This document shows positions 7,511 through 15,768 of a stretch of DNA of 64,000 nt, piece after piece. Origin of the DNA: Streptomyces sp. DG2A-72 (lineage in GTDB: Bacteria; Actinomycetota; Actinomycetes; Streptomycetales; Streptomycetaceae); NCBI RefSeq assembly GCF_030499575.1, contig NZ_JASTLC010000001.1, forward strand, positions 4,984,001-5,048,000, given 5' to 3'. A program made the position numbers and the translations under genes. The first letter of the stretch is position 1, and each line of letters opens with the position of its first letter. The notes beneath the pieces are model-generated. The model saw only the letters and a list, made by a program, of their open reading frames with translations. It searched no databases and was not told the DNA's origin.

Positions 7511-8476
7511 ATGGCCAAGAAGCGACCCCAGACGAAGGCCCCGCGGCCGCAGCTCACAGACGCTGAGATCCCGGTCGTCGGTGCCCGTGAACCCTGCCCC
7601 TGCGGCAGCGGCCGCCGCTACAAGGCGTGCCACGGCCGGGCCGCCGCGCACGCGGTGACCGAGCTGGTGCAGCGCCCGTTCGAGGGCCTGCCGGGCGAGT
7701 GCGACTGGGTGGCGCTGCGTGAGCTGGTCCCGGCCGCGACCGTGGAGCTGACGCTCAAGGACGGTCTGCCCAAGGACGTTCCGTCGGTCACGCTCGCCAC
7801 GGTCCTGCCGATGGCCTGGCCCGCCCTGCGCCGCGACGACGGCTCGGTCCTGCTCGGCCTGCAGAACGACACGGCGTCCGGCGACATCAGCCGCGACCTC
7901 GCCGACACCCTCCAGCACGCGCTCACCGCCAAGCCAGGCACGCCCGTGCAGGGGCGCCGGGCGCCCACTGACGGTCCGCGGCTGCAGGATCTGCTCGCCC
8001 CGGAAGGTGCGTTCGAGCCAGTCGTGCACTCGGGCTTCGAGTTCTGGGTCCCGGACGCGGACAACGCCACTCCGGAGGTGGCCGCCTCCCTGGAGCGGGC
8101 CAACGCGGCGGCCATCCCGACCGTGAAGCTGACCGGCGTGGATGCCGCGTACTGGTGCGAGACTCCGGAGAAGAACCATCTGCGGTGGGTCATGCCGCAT
8201 CCGGAGGAGCAGCTTCTGGACGCTCTCGCGCGGCTGCACGCGGCCGGGAAGTCAAGCCTCGGGGAGGGCACCCGGCTGGTGGGCTCCTTCCGTGCTCATG
8301 GGCTCACCGTCCCGGTCTGGGACCTGCCGAGCGAGGTCACCGCGCAGGACATCGAGAAGCCGGCCGCCGAGTTCGCCGAGCGCCTCGCCACCGCGCTGGC
8401 CACGGACGCTCCGCTCACCGCCGACGAGCGCCGCGCGCGCGGCGGCCTCACCAACCGGCAGGTCACGCTCAGCTGA
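7511..8476 (+). CDS. SEC-C motif protein (DUF5926-type)
   Basis: A 321-residue protein starting at ATG 7511, with GGGAGAG upstream. Near the N-terminus is a SEC-C zinc-binding motif, PCPCGSGRRYKACHG (three Cys plus His, residues about 28-42), as at the end of SecA. The rest is a conserved actinobacterial domain of unknown function, ending in helices around AEFAERLATALATDAPLTADERRARGG. The N-terminus is very basic (MAKKRPQTKAPRP). Function is unknown. The gene stands alone between a DnaA box and a terminator. Confidence 0.85.
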   Translation: MAKKRPQTKAPRPQLTDAEIPVVGAREPCPCGSGRRYKACHGRAAAHAVTELVQRPFEGLPGECDWVALRELVPAATVELTLKDGLPKDVPSVTLATVLPMAWPALRRDDGSVLLGLQNDTASGDISRDLADTLQHALTAKPGTPVQGRRAPTDGPRLQDLLAPEGAFEPVVHSGFEFWVPDADNATPEVAASLERANAAAIPTVKLTGVDAAYWCETPEKNHLRWVMPHPEEQLLDALARLHAAGKSSLGEGTRLVGSFRAHGLTVPVWDLPSEVTAQDIEKPAAEFAERLATALATDAPLTADERRARGGLTNRQVTLS

Positions 8477-8482
8477 CGCACA

Positions 8483-8512
8483 GCTCCGGCTGACCGGTCG
8501 GTCAGCCGGAGC
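8483..8512 (+). terminator. Hairpin terminator after the SEC-C gene
   Basis: A 13-bp perfect inverted repeat, GCTCCGGCTGACC with its complement, and a 4-base loop, seven bases beyond the stop codon. Confidence 0.8.
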
Positions 8513-8552
8513 AAGCCTTGACGGAACGACCGGCTCCGACCACAACTCCCCG

Positions 8553-8683
8553 TTCCGGCAGGCGAGTCGGTGTCCGAATAGCCGAGCAAAACGAGAGATC
8601 GAATTTGCGAACAGCCGATCTCTTGTTACCGTTCCAATAGCCCGGTTGCTGGTGCATCCCCCGTCGCCAGCAACCGGGTCTTT
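8553..8683 (+). ncRNA. Candidate small RNA with two hairpins
   Basis: Two strong hairpins lie in tandem in a gene-free stretch. The first is AACGAGAGATCG (8590-8601) paired with CGATCTCTTGTT (8616-8627), 12 pairs including one G-U. The second is CCCGGTTGCTGG (8641-8652) perfectly paired with CCAGCAACCGGG (8667-8678), with a C-rich loop, followed by TCTTT, a classic terminator. TTGACG at 8518-8523 could be the -35 element of its promoter, but the -10 is weak. No reading frame spans it. The 5' end is a guess. Confidence 0.45.
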
Positions 8684-8743
8684 CCATGCGGCCGTCTCGC
8701 CGAGGGTGCGAAGCAGCGCGCGAAGGAGGACACCCGTCGCGCG

Positions 8744-9277
8744 TCAACCGCCCGCAGGCGCCCCGGAGTTGCTCCCCGACCGCAGCAGCAGCGGCCCCTC
8801 GCCGGCCCGGGACGCGAACTCTGCGACCGCCGTGTAGGCACCCAAGTCGCCCCGCGTCCGCTCCCGCGGCGTCTCGCAGGTGGCCGGCTCGTCGTCGGCG
8901 CCGATCGGGCAGCGCATCTGCATGGTGCGGCCACCGGGCCCCATGAGGCTCAGCACCGAGTCCAGCGCGTCCCCGCTCGCATTGCGGTAGTAGGTGCGCG
9001 CCCAGGTGTCCTCACCCTGGGTCATCACACAGGTCTGTGCCTCGATGCCGTCGGGCGAGGTGAGTTCGGGGCCGCAGCGGGCGGCGGTGGCCAGGCCCAG
9101 GCCGAGCAGCCCAGGGGCGTCGACGGGTTCGGGGGAGGGCGCTTTGGCGTCCGGGTGACGGGACGGTCGTACGGCCTCGGGGTCCTGGTCGCCCACGGGC
9201 CCCGCGGACGCAACAGCCAGTGGTAGCGCGATCGCGCATGCCACCACGCCCGCGAGGGCGATCAGGCGAATATTCAT
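8744..9277 (-). CDS. Secreted or membrane-anchored hypothetical protein
   Basis: A 177-residue protein starting at ATG 9277. The N-terminus (MNIRLIALAGVVACAIALPLAVASAG) is a clear Sec signal peptide or anchor. The mature part has a Pro/Asp-rich linker, then a compact domain with four cysteines that could form two disulphides. The conserved-looking core includes WARTYYRNASGDALDSVLSLMGPGGRTMQMRC. No family is recognised. The Prim-Pol gene lies upstream on the same strand, 56 bases away. Confidence 0.75.
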   Translation of the reverse strand: MNIRLIALAGVVACAIALPLAVASAGPVGDQDPEAVRPSRHPDAKAPSPEPVDAPGLLGLGLATAARCGPELTSPDGIEAQTCVMTQGEDTWARTYYRNASGDALDSVLSLMGPGGRTMQMRCPIGADDEPATCETPRERTRGDLGAYTAVAEFASRAGEGPLLLRSGSNSGAPAGG

Positions 9278-9333
9278 GAAGGGGACGATATCGACCTGAT
9301 TGGGGCGCTCGGTCCGGTGCGCGCCCGACACCC

Positions 9334-9999
9334 CTACAACTCGGGCGCGCTCACACCCGTACGAGTGAGGGCCTCGACCACGGCGTCCACCACGGCCTCG
9401 ACGTCGGGCACCCACGGGGAGGCCGAGCCGGGCAGCGGTGCGCGCTCCCAGCGGGTCTGCCCCTGGCCGGTCTCGGACGGCGGCAGCGCCAGATAGCCGC
9501 CCTCGCCGTGGAAGCGGAGCGAGCCCGGGACGAAGTCCTGGGCGTACAGCAGTTCGCCCAACTGCTCCATGGAGTACGGCTTCACCAGCAGCGCCCACCG
9601 GGTGGGCGAGGCCACCACCGGGCCGAGGCGCATGCCCATGCGGTCGAGGGCGCCCAGGGCACGGGCGGCCGGCAGGGCGGGCAGCGACACCGCGCACGGA
9701 GCCTTTCCGCCGGTGGACAGGACGATCGGCGCGGCGGGCCGGTTGGTCCACCACCAGCGCACCATGCGGGCGTCGGTGGTGGCCGTGAGGAGGCCGGGGT
9801 CGAAGGGGTGCGCGCCGGGCACCGTGCAGTCCGGGTCCGGGCAGGCGCAGCGGGAGCGCCCCTGGGGGTCCGCCGCCACGCCCGGGAGTACGGGCCACTG
9901 CCATTCCGTCGCGAAGGTCAGGGCCGCGCTGATCAAGTCAGGCCCCCCGTCACTGCGCTGGGACAGGAGCCTGCGTCGCCTTCCGAGGATCTCGCGCAT
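9334..9999 (-). CDS. Bifunctional DNA primase/polymerase (Prim-Pol) N-terminal domain protein
   Basis: A 221-residue protein resembling the Prim-Pol domain (AEP superfamily). It starts AALTFATEWQWPVLPGVAADPQGR, then CACPDPDCTVPGAHPFDPGLLTATTD, then VRWWWTNRPAAPIVLSTG. The cysteine-containing zinc-like segment and the WxxxPxAPI motif are typical of the standalone Streptomyces proteins annotated this way. The usual acidic DxD active-site pair is not evident, so enzymatic activity is doubtful. Standalone chromosomal copies have no established role. Confidence 0.75.
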   Translation of the reverse strand: MREILGRRRRLLSQRSDGGPDLISAALTFATEWQWPVLPGVAADPQGRSRCACPDPDCTVPGAHPFDPGLLTATTDARMVRWWWTNRPAAPIVLSTGGKAPCAVSLPALPAARALGALDRMGMRLGPVVASPTRWALLVKPYSMEQLGELLYAQDFVPGSLRFHGEGGYLALPPSETGQGQTRWERAPLPGSASPWVPDVEAVVDAVVEALTRTGVSAPEL

Positions 10000-10489
10000 G
10001 AGCGCTCGTTCCTTTCCGTTGCACCGCTGGCAACACCGTGGACCACATCACACCATGTGTCGATCACTTCACTGTGCGTACCTATTGGCGCATCACACCC
10101 CAGCCTCAGGCATGGGGAACCCTATGGGCCGAGCGTTGGAGCATCCGCGGCAGCCTCGTCCATACTGCGTCTATCAAAAGCACGGGCGTGGCGCGGGGTG
10201 GCGAAGTCTGGCGTTTTGCTGTCGCGCGTGTTTCTCTTCGCCTCCGCCACGGGAGGATGGGGCACGGTCGTCGGTGGCTAAGACGCCCGGGTCCGTCGCC
10301 AGGTTCCGGGTGATTCCCAACCACCCCTGGCCTTCACCGAGTACGTACCCATCACGACCGCTGTGACGCTCCGTGGAGCAAGGCCAGTCGACCGCAATAG
10401 GCTGTTACCCGAGGCAGTTTTGAGCCAACTTCGCTTTTACGCAAGAGGTCTACTGAAATCCCACGGACACCAGGAATCCCAGCAGGACA
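10000..10489. other. Gene-free divergent region
   Basis: I see no supported gene or RNA here. It is less G+C-rich than its surroundings, with TTTTGCTGTCGCGCGTG and TTTTGAGCCAACTTCGC stretches, and should contain the divergent promoters of the Prim-Pol gene and the PP2C-like gene. No -10/-35 pair stands out. Confidence 0.35.
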
Positions 10490-12010
10490 ATGCTGGACAT
10501 CCCCTCACGAGTGCGTGTACATGTGGAGACACTGCTAGCGGCGCAGAATGACATGGGGGTTTGCGATGCTATCGAGCAATACGCACCGGTCGGAAAGCCG
10601 GACGCCATGAACGCCCCTCACGCTCCGAAAGTGGCTGGAATCGATTCAACGGTTCCCTCGCCCGCACACACTGTCGCGCCCGCGCCCGCGGCCTCCGAAA
10701 ACGCAGCCGGCCCAGCCGTCCCCGCCCCGAACGCGCCCGGCGCACTGCTCCAGGACCGCCTGGCCGGCTGGGTCTCGGACCTCACGACTCTCCACGAACT
10801 CACCGAACGTCTGGCCCGCACAGCCACACTGGCGGACGCCCTCCAGGAAGTGCTGCGCGCCGGAGCCGCCCTCGTGGGCGCCCGGCGCGGTCTCGTCGCG
10901 CTGGAGCCCGGCGACGGGCTGGGACCGGACACGACCATCGGCCTCGGCCTGGCGCGAGCCGATCTCGGCCACATCGAGACCGTGCCGCGCGGGGCGATGC
11001 CCTTCGGCCGGATCCTCGACGGCCTGCCCGGCGCCGAGGACGGCATCGTCCAGCCCGATGTGTTCGCCGAGGACGGCCTCGACCCCCGGCACCGCGAGGT
11101 CGCCGCGCGCCTCGGCTACGCCGCCAGCTACACGCTCCCCCTGTCCACGCCCGCCGTCGGCCGCCTCGGTGCCGCCGTATGGCTCTACGACGAGCCCGCC
11201 GAGCCGGTCGAGCGGCAGCGCCACCTCGTCGGCCTGTACGTCCGTTACGCCACCGAGCACCTGGCCCGGCTGGTCGAAGTCGAGCGCACGCGCGCGTGCA
11301 TGGCGACGATGGCCGAGGAACTGCTCCCCTCACGGCTGCCGCGGGTGGCCGGCATGCAGCTCGCCGCCCGGCATCGCACCGGCCCGCGCGGGGGCGGCGA
11401 CTGGTACGACGCGCTGCCGCTGCCGGACGCCGCGCTCGGCCTGGCCGTGGGCTCGGTGACCGGCTCCGGACCCAGCGCCGTCGCCGCGATGGGCCGGCTG
11501 CGGGCGTCCCTGCGGGCGTACGCCGTGATGGAGGGCGAGGACCCGGTCGCCGTCCTGTCCGACCTGGAACTGCTCCTGAGGCTCACCGAACCCGCCCGGT
11601 CCGCCACCGCCCTGTTCTCCTACTGCGAGCCCGCGCTGCGCAAGATCACGCTGGCCGGCGCGGGACACACCCCGCCGCTGCTGATCGGCGAGCGGCGCAC
11701 GGAGTTCGTGGAGACGTCCGTGTCCGCGCCACTGGGGATGCTCGCCTGCTGGGAGGCGCCCAGCGTGGAACTGCAGGCGGAAGCCGGGGAGACGGTGCTG
11801 CTGTACACCGACGGGCTGCTGCACCGCACCGGCGACCCCACCGACCGCGCCTTCGCCCGGCTGCACGCCGCGGCGGCCGGCGTACCCCGGAGCCTGCGCC
11901 GGGACCCGGACGCGATCGCCGACCACATCCTGCGGACCGTACTGCCGGACGGGCGGGACGAAGCCGACTCCGCGGAGGACGTCGTACTACTGGCCGCTCG
12001 CTTCGAGTAG
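10490..12010 (+). CDS. GAF plus PP2C/SpoIIE-type phosphatase-like protein, one metal ligand missing
   Basis: A 506-residue protein starting at ATG 10490 with AGGA upstream. The N-terminal 80 residues are Pro/Ala-rich. A GAF-like sensor lies at about 95-270 and a PP2C (SpoIIE/RsbU) domain at about 275-506. The domain keeps RGGGDWYDALPLPD, the AGAGHTPPLL strand, YTDGLLHR and EDVVLLAARFE. Where active enzymes have GDVxGHG it reads VGSVTGSG, with Ser322 in place of the metal-binding Asp. It may therefore be a weak or inactive phosphatase. Family members act on anti-anti-sigma proteins. It stands 88 bases before pepP. Confidence 0.87.
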   Translation: MLDIPSRVRVHVETLLAAQNDMGVCDAIEQYAPVGKPDAMNAPHAPKVAGIDSTVPSPAHTVAPAPAASENAAGPAVPAPNAPGALLQDRLAGWVSDLTTLHELTERLARTATLADALQEVLRAGAALVGARRGLVALEPGDGLGPDTTIGLGLARADLGHIETVPRGAMPFGRILDGLPGAEDGIVQPDVFAEDGLDPRHREVAARLGYAASYTLPLSTPAVGRLGAAVWLYDEPAEPVERQRHLVGLYVRYATEHLARLVEVERTRACMATMAEELLPSRLPRVAGMQLAARHRTGPRGGGDWYDALPLPDAALGLAVGSVTGSGPSAVAAMGRLRASLRAYAVMEGEDPVAVLSDLELLLRLTEPARSATALFSYCEPALRKITLAGAGHTPPLLIGERRTEFVETSVSAPLGMLACWEAPSVELQAEAGETVLLYTDGLLHRTGDPTDRAFARLHAAAAGVPRSLRRDPDAIADHILRTVLPDGRDEADSAEDVVLLAARFE

Positions 12011-12098
12011 CAGCCGGTAACAGGTCTTCCGGCCCTGGGCCCCCTTCCTCTCGACCGTACGATGGACGGGGTCCAGTGCCGTACCTAGGAGGATGACC

Positions 12099-13556
12099 GT
12101 GGCGGACGAGCTCACCCCGGAGACCCCGGAAGAGACCGAGAAGCCGATCAAGCAGCGGAAGAACGGCCTGTACCCGGGCGTGTCCGACGAGCTGGCCGAG
12201 AACATGAAGTCCGGCTGGGCCGACACGGAGCTGCGCGACCTGGAGCCGATCGCCCAGGCCGCCGAGACCGCCGCGCGGCGCGCCGCGCTGTCGGTGCGTT
12301 TCCCGGGCGAGCGTCTGGTGATCCCGGCGGGCAACCTGAAGACCCGCTCGAACGACACGGAGTACCCCTTCCGCGCGTCGGTGGAGTACGCGTATCTCAC
12401 CGGGAACCAGACCGAGGACGGGGTGCTCGTCCTGGAACCGGTCGGCGACGGCCATAAGGCGACGATCTACCTCCTTCCGCGCTCCGACCGCGAGAACGGC
12501 GAGTTCTGGCTCTCCGGCCAGGGCGAGCTGTGGGTCGGCCGCCGGCACTCGCTGAGCGAGGCGGAGAAGCTGTACGGCATCCCGGCCGCGGACGTGCGCG
12601 AGCTGGCGGACGCGCTGGCGGAGGCCACGGGTCCGGTCCGGGTCGTACGAGGCTACGACGCCGGCATCGAGGCCGCGCTCACCGACAAGGTCACCGCCGA
12701 GCGGGACGAAGAGCTGCGGGTCTTCCTGTCCGAGGCGCGACTGGTCAAGGACGCGTTCGAGATCGGCGAACTGCAGAAGGCCGTCGACTCGACCGTGCGT
12801 GGCTTCGAGGACGTGGTGAAGGTCCTCGACAAGGCCGAAGCGACCTCCGAGCGCTACATCGAGGGCACGTTCTTCCTCCGCGCGCGTGTCGAGGGCAACG
12901 ACATCGGCTACGGCTCCATCTGCGCGGCCGGGCCGCACGCCTGCACGCTGCACTGGGTGCGCAATGACGGACCCGTGCGCTCCGGTGAACTGCTGCTGCT
13001 GGACGCGGGCGTCGAGACGCACACCCTGTACACCGCCGATGTCACGCGGACACTGCCGATCAACGGGCGGTTCAGCGAGATCCAGAAGAAGATCTACGAC
13101 GCCGTGTACGAGGCTCAGGAGGCCGGGATCGCGGCGGTGAAGCCGGGTGCGAAGTACCGGGACTTCCATGACGCCGCGCAGCGGGTGCTGACCGAGAAGC
13201 TGGTCGAGTGGGGGCTCGTCGAAGGGCCGGTGGAGCGGGTGCTGGAGCTGGGGCTGCAGCGGCGGTGGACGCTGCATGGCACCGGGCACATGCTCGGGCT
13301 GGATGTCCATGACTGTGCGGTGGCCCGGACCGAGACGTATGTCGACGGCACGTTGGAGCCGGGGATGTGTCTGACGGTGGAGCCGGGGCTTTACTTCCAG
13401 GCCGACGATCTGACGGTGCCGGAGGAGTACCGGGGGATCGGTGTGCGCATCGAGGACGACATTCTGGTGACGGAGAGTGGGAACCGGAATCTGTCGGGTG
13501 GGCTTCCTCGGCGGTCTGATGAGGTGGAGGCCTGGATGGCGGGCCTCCAGGGCTGA
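12099..13556 (+). CDS. pepP: Xaa-Pro aminopeptidase (M24B)
   Basis: The start is set at GTG 12099 because AGGAGG (12087-12092) lies six bases before it; the ATG at 12093 touches that site and would be too close. The 485-residue enzyme has the N-terminal aminopeptidase-P domain and a C-terminal pita-bread metallopeptidase domain. All five metal ligands are present: Asp302 and Asp314 (LDAGVETHTLYTADVTR), His397 (GTGHMLGLDVHD), Glu428 (VEPGLYF) and Glu452 (GVRIEDD). It releases N-terminal residues preceding proline in the cytoplasm. Confidence 0.95.
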   Translation: MADELTPETPEETEKPIKQRKNGLYPGVSDELAENMKSGWADTELRDLEPIAQAAETAARRAALSVRFPGERLVIPAGNLKTRSNDTEYPFRASVEYAYLTGNQTEDGVLVLEPVGDGHKATIYLLPRSDRENGEFWLSGQGELWVGRRHSLSEAEKLYGIPAADVRELADALAEATGPVRVVRGYDAGIEAALTDKVTAERDEELRVFLSEARLVKDAFEIGELQKAVDSTVRGFEDVVKVLDKAEATSERYIEGTFFLRARVEGNDIGYGSICAAGPHACTLHWVRNDGPVRSGELLLLDAGVETHTLYTADVTRTLPINGRFSEIQKKIYDAVYEAQEAGIAAVKPGAKYRDFHDAAQRVLTEKLVEWGLVEGPVERVLELGLQRRWTLHGTGHMLGLDVHDCAVARTETYVDGTLEPGMCLTVEPGLYFQADDLTVPEEYRGIGVRIEDDILVTESGNRNLSGGLPRRSDEVEAWMAGLQG

Positions 13557-13558
13557 TT

Positions 13559-13642
13559 CGTCGGCTGCGGGTCGTCTGTGGCTGGTCGCGCCCACGCGGC
13601 GGAGCCGCATATGTCACAGCCCCGCGCCCCTGGCGGGGTTGG
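13559..13642. repeat. Dispersed intergenic repeat of the Streptomyces type
   Basis: The stretch with TGTGGCTGGTCGCGCCCACG, GGCGGAGCCGCATATGTCAC and CCCCGCGCCCCTGGCGGGG resembles, from memory, a short palindrome-rich element scattered between genes in many Streptomyces. It sits between pepP and the decayed MocR gene and reaches up to that gene's start. Confidence 0.55.
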
Positions 13643-13643
13643 G

Positions 13644-14462
13644 GTGGACCTGCACCTGGATGTCATCGCCGCTGAGGGGCGTCGTGCTGGGCTTGAGCGT
13701 GCACTGCGCGACGCCGTTCGGGATGGGCGGCTTGCTCCCGGGGCTCGGTTGCCCGCTACTCGGCGGCTCGCTGCTGAGTTGGGGGTTTCGCGGGGGACCG
13801 TGAACGCCGCTTACGACCAGCTCGTCGCCGAGGGATATCTCACCGCTCGGCAAGGTGCCGGTACGCGGGTCGCCCCGCTGCCCTCCGGCCGCCGCTTGGC
13901 TGCGCGCGGTGCGGCGTGCCATCGCCACGGCGCCCTCCGCGGCGTACGACTACGGGGATCCACGAGGGCGTATCGAACTGCGGACCGCGCTGTCGGGATA
14001 CCTGGGACGCGCGCGGGGTGTCATCGCGCCGCCGGAGCGGATCGTGATCACCTCCCCGGGTATGTGCAGGGACTCTCGCTGCTGACGCGTGTGCTGGGGG
14101 GCGGCACCTTCTGGATGGAGGATCCCGGGCTGCCCTTTCACCGGGAGGTGGTGCGGCGTGGGGGCGGGAGTGTGGTGCCCGTCCCGGTCGATGAACGGGG
14201 GGCGTGCGTCGAGGGGTTCGGGGATGCGGCTGCCGTGGTCGTCACGCCGGCGCATCAGTATCCGACCGGCGTGACGCTGCGTCCCGAGCGGCGGCGGGCG
14301 CTCACCGAGTGGGCACGCGCGCGTGGCGGGCTGATTGTCGAGGACGACTACGACGGGGAGTTCCGTTACGACCGGCAGCCCGTCGGTGCCCTTCAGGGGA
14401 TGGCACCGGGGCAGGTGGTCTATCTGGGCACCGCCTCCAAGACGCTGGGGCCCGCGCTGTAG
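13644..14462 (+). pseudogene. Decayed MocR/PdxR-type regulator (GntR helix-turn-helix plus aminotransferase-like domain)
   Basis: The N-terminus is a good GntR helix-turn-helix (PATRRLAAELGVSRGTVNAAYDQLVAEGYLTARQGAGT). The aminotransferase-like part then continues in another frame from about 13880 (WLRAVRRAIATAPSAAYDYGDPRG), and the linker usually between them is missing. It returns to the first frame at about 14055 through two extra Cs in ATCACCTCCCCGGG (GYVQGLSLLTRVLGG, IVEDDYDGEFRYDRQP). It ends at GTASKTLGPAL just after the PLP lysine motif, at a TAG. About a quarter of the usual length is lost and the next frame is an MFS fragment. Two frameshifts plus truncation make it non-functional. 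Confidence 0.85.
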
Positions 14463-14952
14463 CAGCGCTGTTCGTGCTCAACACCGGGGCGGTGATGGCC
14501 TTTCAGGTGCGGACGGCGCGCGGGATCACGGGGCTCACGGCGGCCACGCGCGCGGTGCGGCGGTCGGGCTGGGTGATGCTGGCCGCGTGTGTGGTGTTCG
14601 CGCTGTCGGCGGGCGCTTCGTCGTGGGTGGCCGTGGCTGTCCTAGTGATCGGCGCGGTGCTGCAGGTCGTCGCCGAGATGGGGCAGTCGGCGGGGTCCTG
14701 GCAGCTGTCGTTCGAGTTCGCGCCGGCCGACCGGGTCGGTGAGTACCAGGGCTTCTTCGGCACCGGCGTGGCCGTCGCCCGCACCGCGGGTCCGCTTGTC
14801 CTGACGACGCTGCTCGTGGGGTGGGGGACACAGGGCTGGCTGCTGCTGGGCGCGGCGACGCCGGCGGCGTCGTATGCGATGGGACCGGTGGCCGGGTGGC
14901 CACCGGCCGGATGCGTCGTGACGTCAGGCCGCGGCCGGCACGCGTGCGCTGA
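14463..14952 (+). pseudogene. C-terminal fragment of an MFS transporter
   Basis: Directly after the broken MocR gene the sequence reads ALFVLNTGAVMAFQVRTARG, then hydrophobic helices, then QSAGSWQLSFEFAPADRVGEYQGFFGTGVAVART. This matches the second half of a 12-helix major facilitator. No N-terminal half or start site exists. A further frame change near 14895 is needed to reach the natural-looking end ATGRMRRDVRPRPARVR and TGA at 14950. A deletion probably removed the MocR C-terminus and the transporter N-terminus together. Its end overlaps the end of the convergent citG-like gene. Confidence 0.75.
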
Positions 14953-15760
14953 CCGGCAGCGAGTCCAGGAACAGCGCCCCCGCCAGCAGCCCCGCACTCC
15001 CCCGCGGGCTCCACGCGCGCGCGTGCAGGTCGGCGTCGAAGGCGGTCAGGGCTTCGCGGCCCGCCTCCGTCGCCGTACCGCCCGCCTCCAGGACACCGCG
15101 GGCACCGGCCTGGACGTGGCGCAGCCCCAGCGGGCCCGCCGTGTACAGCAGCTCGGTGTCCTGGAGGGTGGACATCACGGTGAGCAGGGCGTCGAGCTGG
15201 GCCTCGCCCTCCGTGGCGCCGGCCGAGCGGGCCGTGGTGAGCGCGTCCAACGCCCGCCGTACGTGCGGGAATCCGGCGCGGGCCTCGCCGCGGGCGCCCG
15301 CGGCGCCGTACTTGGCGGACACCGAGGAGCCCCGGGAGGGCCTGCGCGGGACGCGCTTGTCGGGGTGCGCGGCGATGCGCTTGGCGGTCGCGGCCACCTC
15401 GCGCGCCCCGGCCCGGGGGTCCAGGGCGGACGCCGCGACCAGCAGACCGAGCGTCCACAGGGCACCACGGTGGCCGCCGCCCGCGAGGCCCAGCGAGTGC
15501 TCGGTGCAGCGCCCGATCGCGCCCAGTTCGGTACGTAGTCCGGGCGTGGGCTCGCCGGTGCGGCGGGCCGCCGCGGCCATCGCCGCGAGGCCGGGCGCCA
15601 GCGCCTTGGCCGACCAGCGCAGGGCACGGTGGTCCTTGCGCGTGGCGCGGGCGCCCAGGTCACGTGGGTCGGGCAGGCCGGGCTTGGGAGCGAGCGCCAG
15701 CTGTCCGGTCAGCGCGGTCACGGCGGCCTGCGCCAGCCTCTCGTCCTCGCGGCTCGTCAT
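14924..15760 (-). CDS. Triphosphoribosyl-dephospho-CoA synthase family protein (CitG/MdcB type)
   Basis: A 278-residue helical protein with the family signature around PKPGLPDPRDLGARATRKDH and the glycine-rich GGGHRGALWTLGLLVAAS. The family makes 2'-(5''-triphosphoribosyl)-3'-dephospho-CoA, the prosthetic-group precursor of citrate lyase or malonate decarboxylase, from ATP and dephospho-CoA. No lyase or decarboxylase genes adjoin it, so its target is unknown. It starts 8 bases after the dioxygenase gene and is probably co-transcribed. A variable loop (HPDKRVPRRPSRGSSVSAKYG) fits CitG substrate-binding loops. Confidence 0.82.
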   Translation of the reverse strand: MTSREDERLAQAAVTALTGQLALAPKPGLPDPRDLGARATRKDHRALRWSAKALAPGLAAMAAAARRTGEPTPGLRTELGAIGRCTEHSLGLAGGGHRGALWTLGLLVAASALDPRAGAREVAATAKRIAAHPDKRVPRRPSRGSSVSAKYGAAGARGEARAGFPHVRRALDALTTARSAGATEGEAQLDALLTVMSTLQDTELLYTAGPLGLRHVQAGARGVLEAGGTATEAGREALTAFDADLHARAWSPRGSAGLLAGALFLDSLPVSARVPAAA

Positions 15761-15768
15761 CGTCGTAC

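Noticed and set aside
8590..8683. 6C-type RNA (two C-rich loops)
   Set aside because: Only one loop has a C run, of five Cs; the other is AT-rich, so the family match fails.
12093..12098. ATG 12093 as the start of pepP
   Set aside because: It is in contact with AGGAGG at 12087-12092. GTG 12099 has the proper spacing.
13855..14085. A separate 76-residue gene within the MocR locus
   Set aside because: Its sequence is the displaced middle part of the MocR aminotransferase-like domain, so it is part of the pseudogene.
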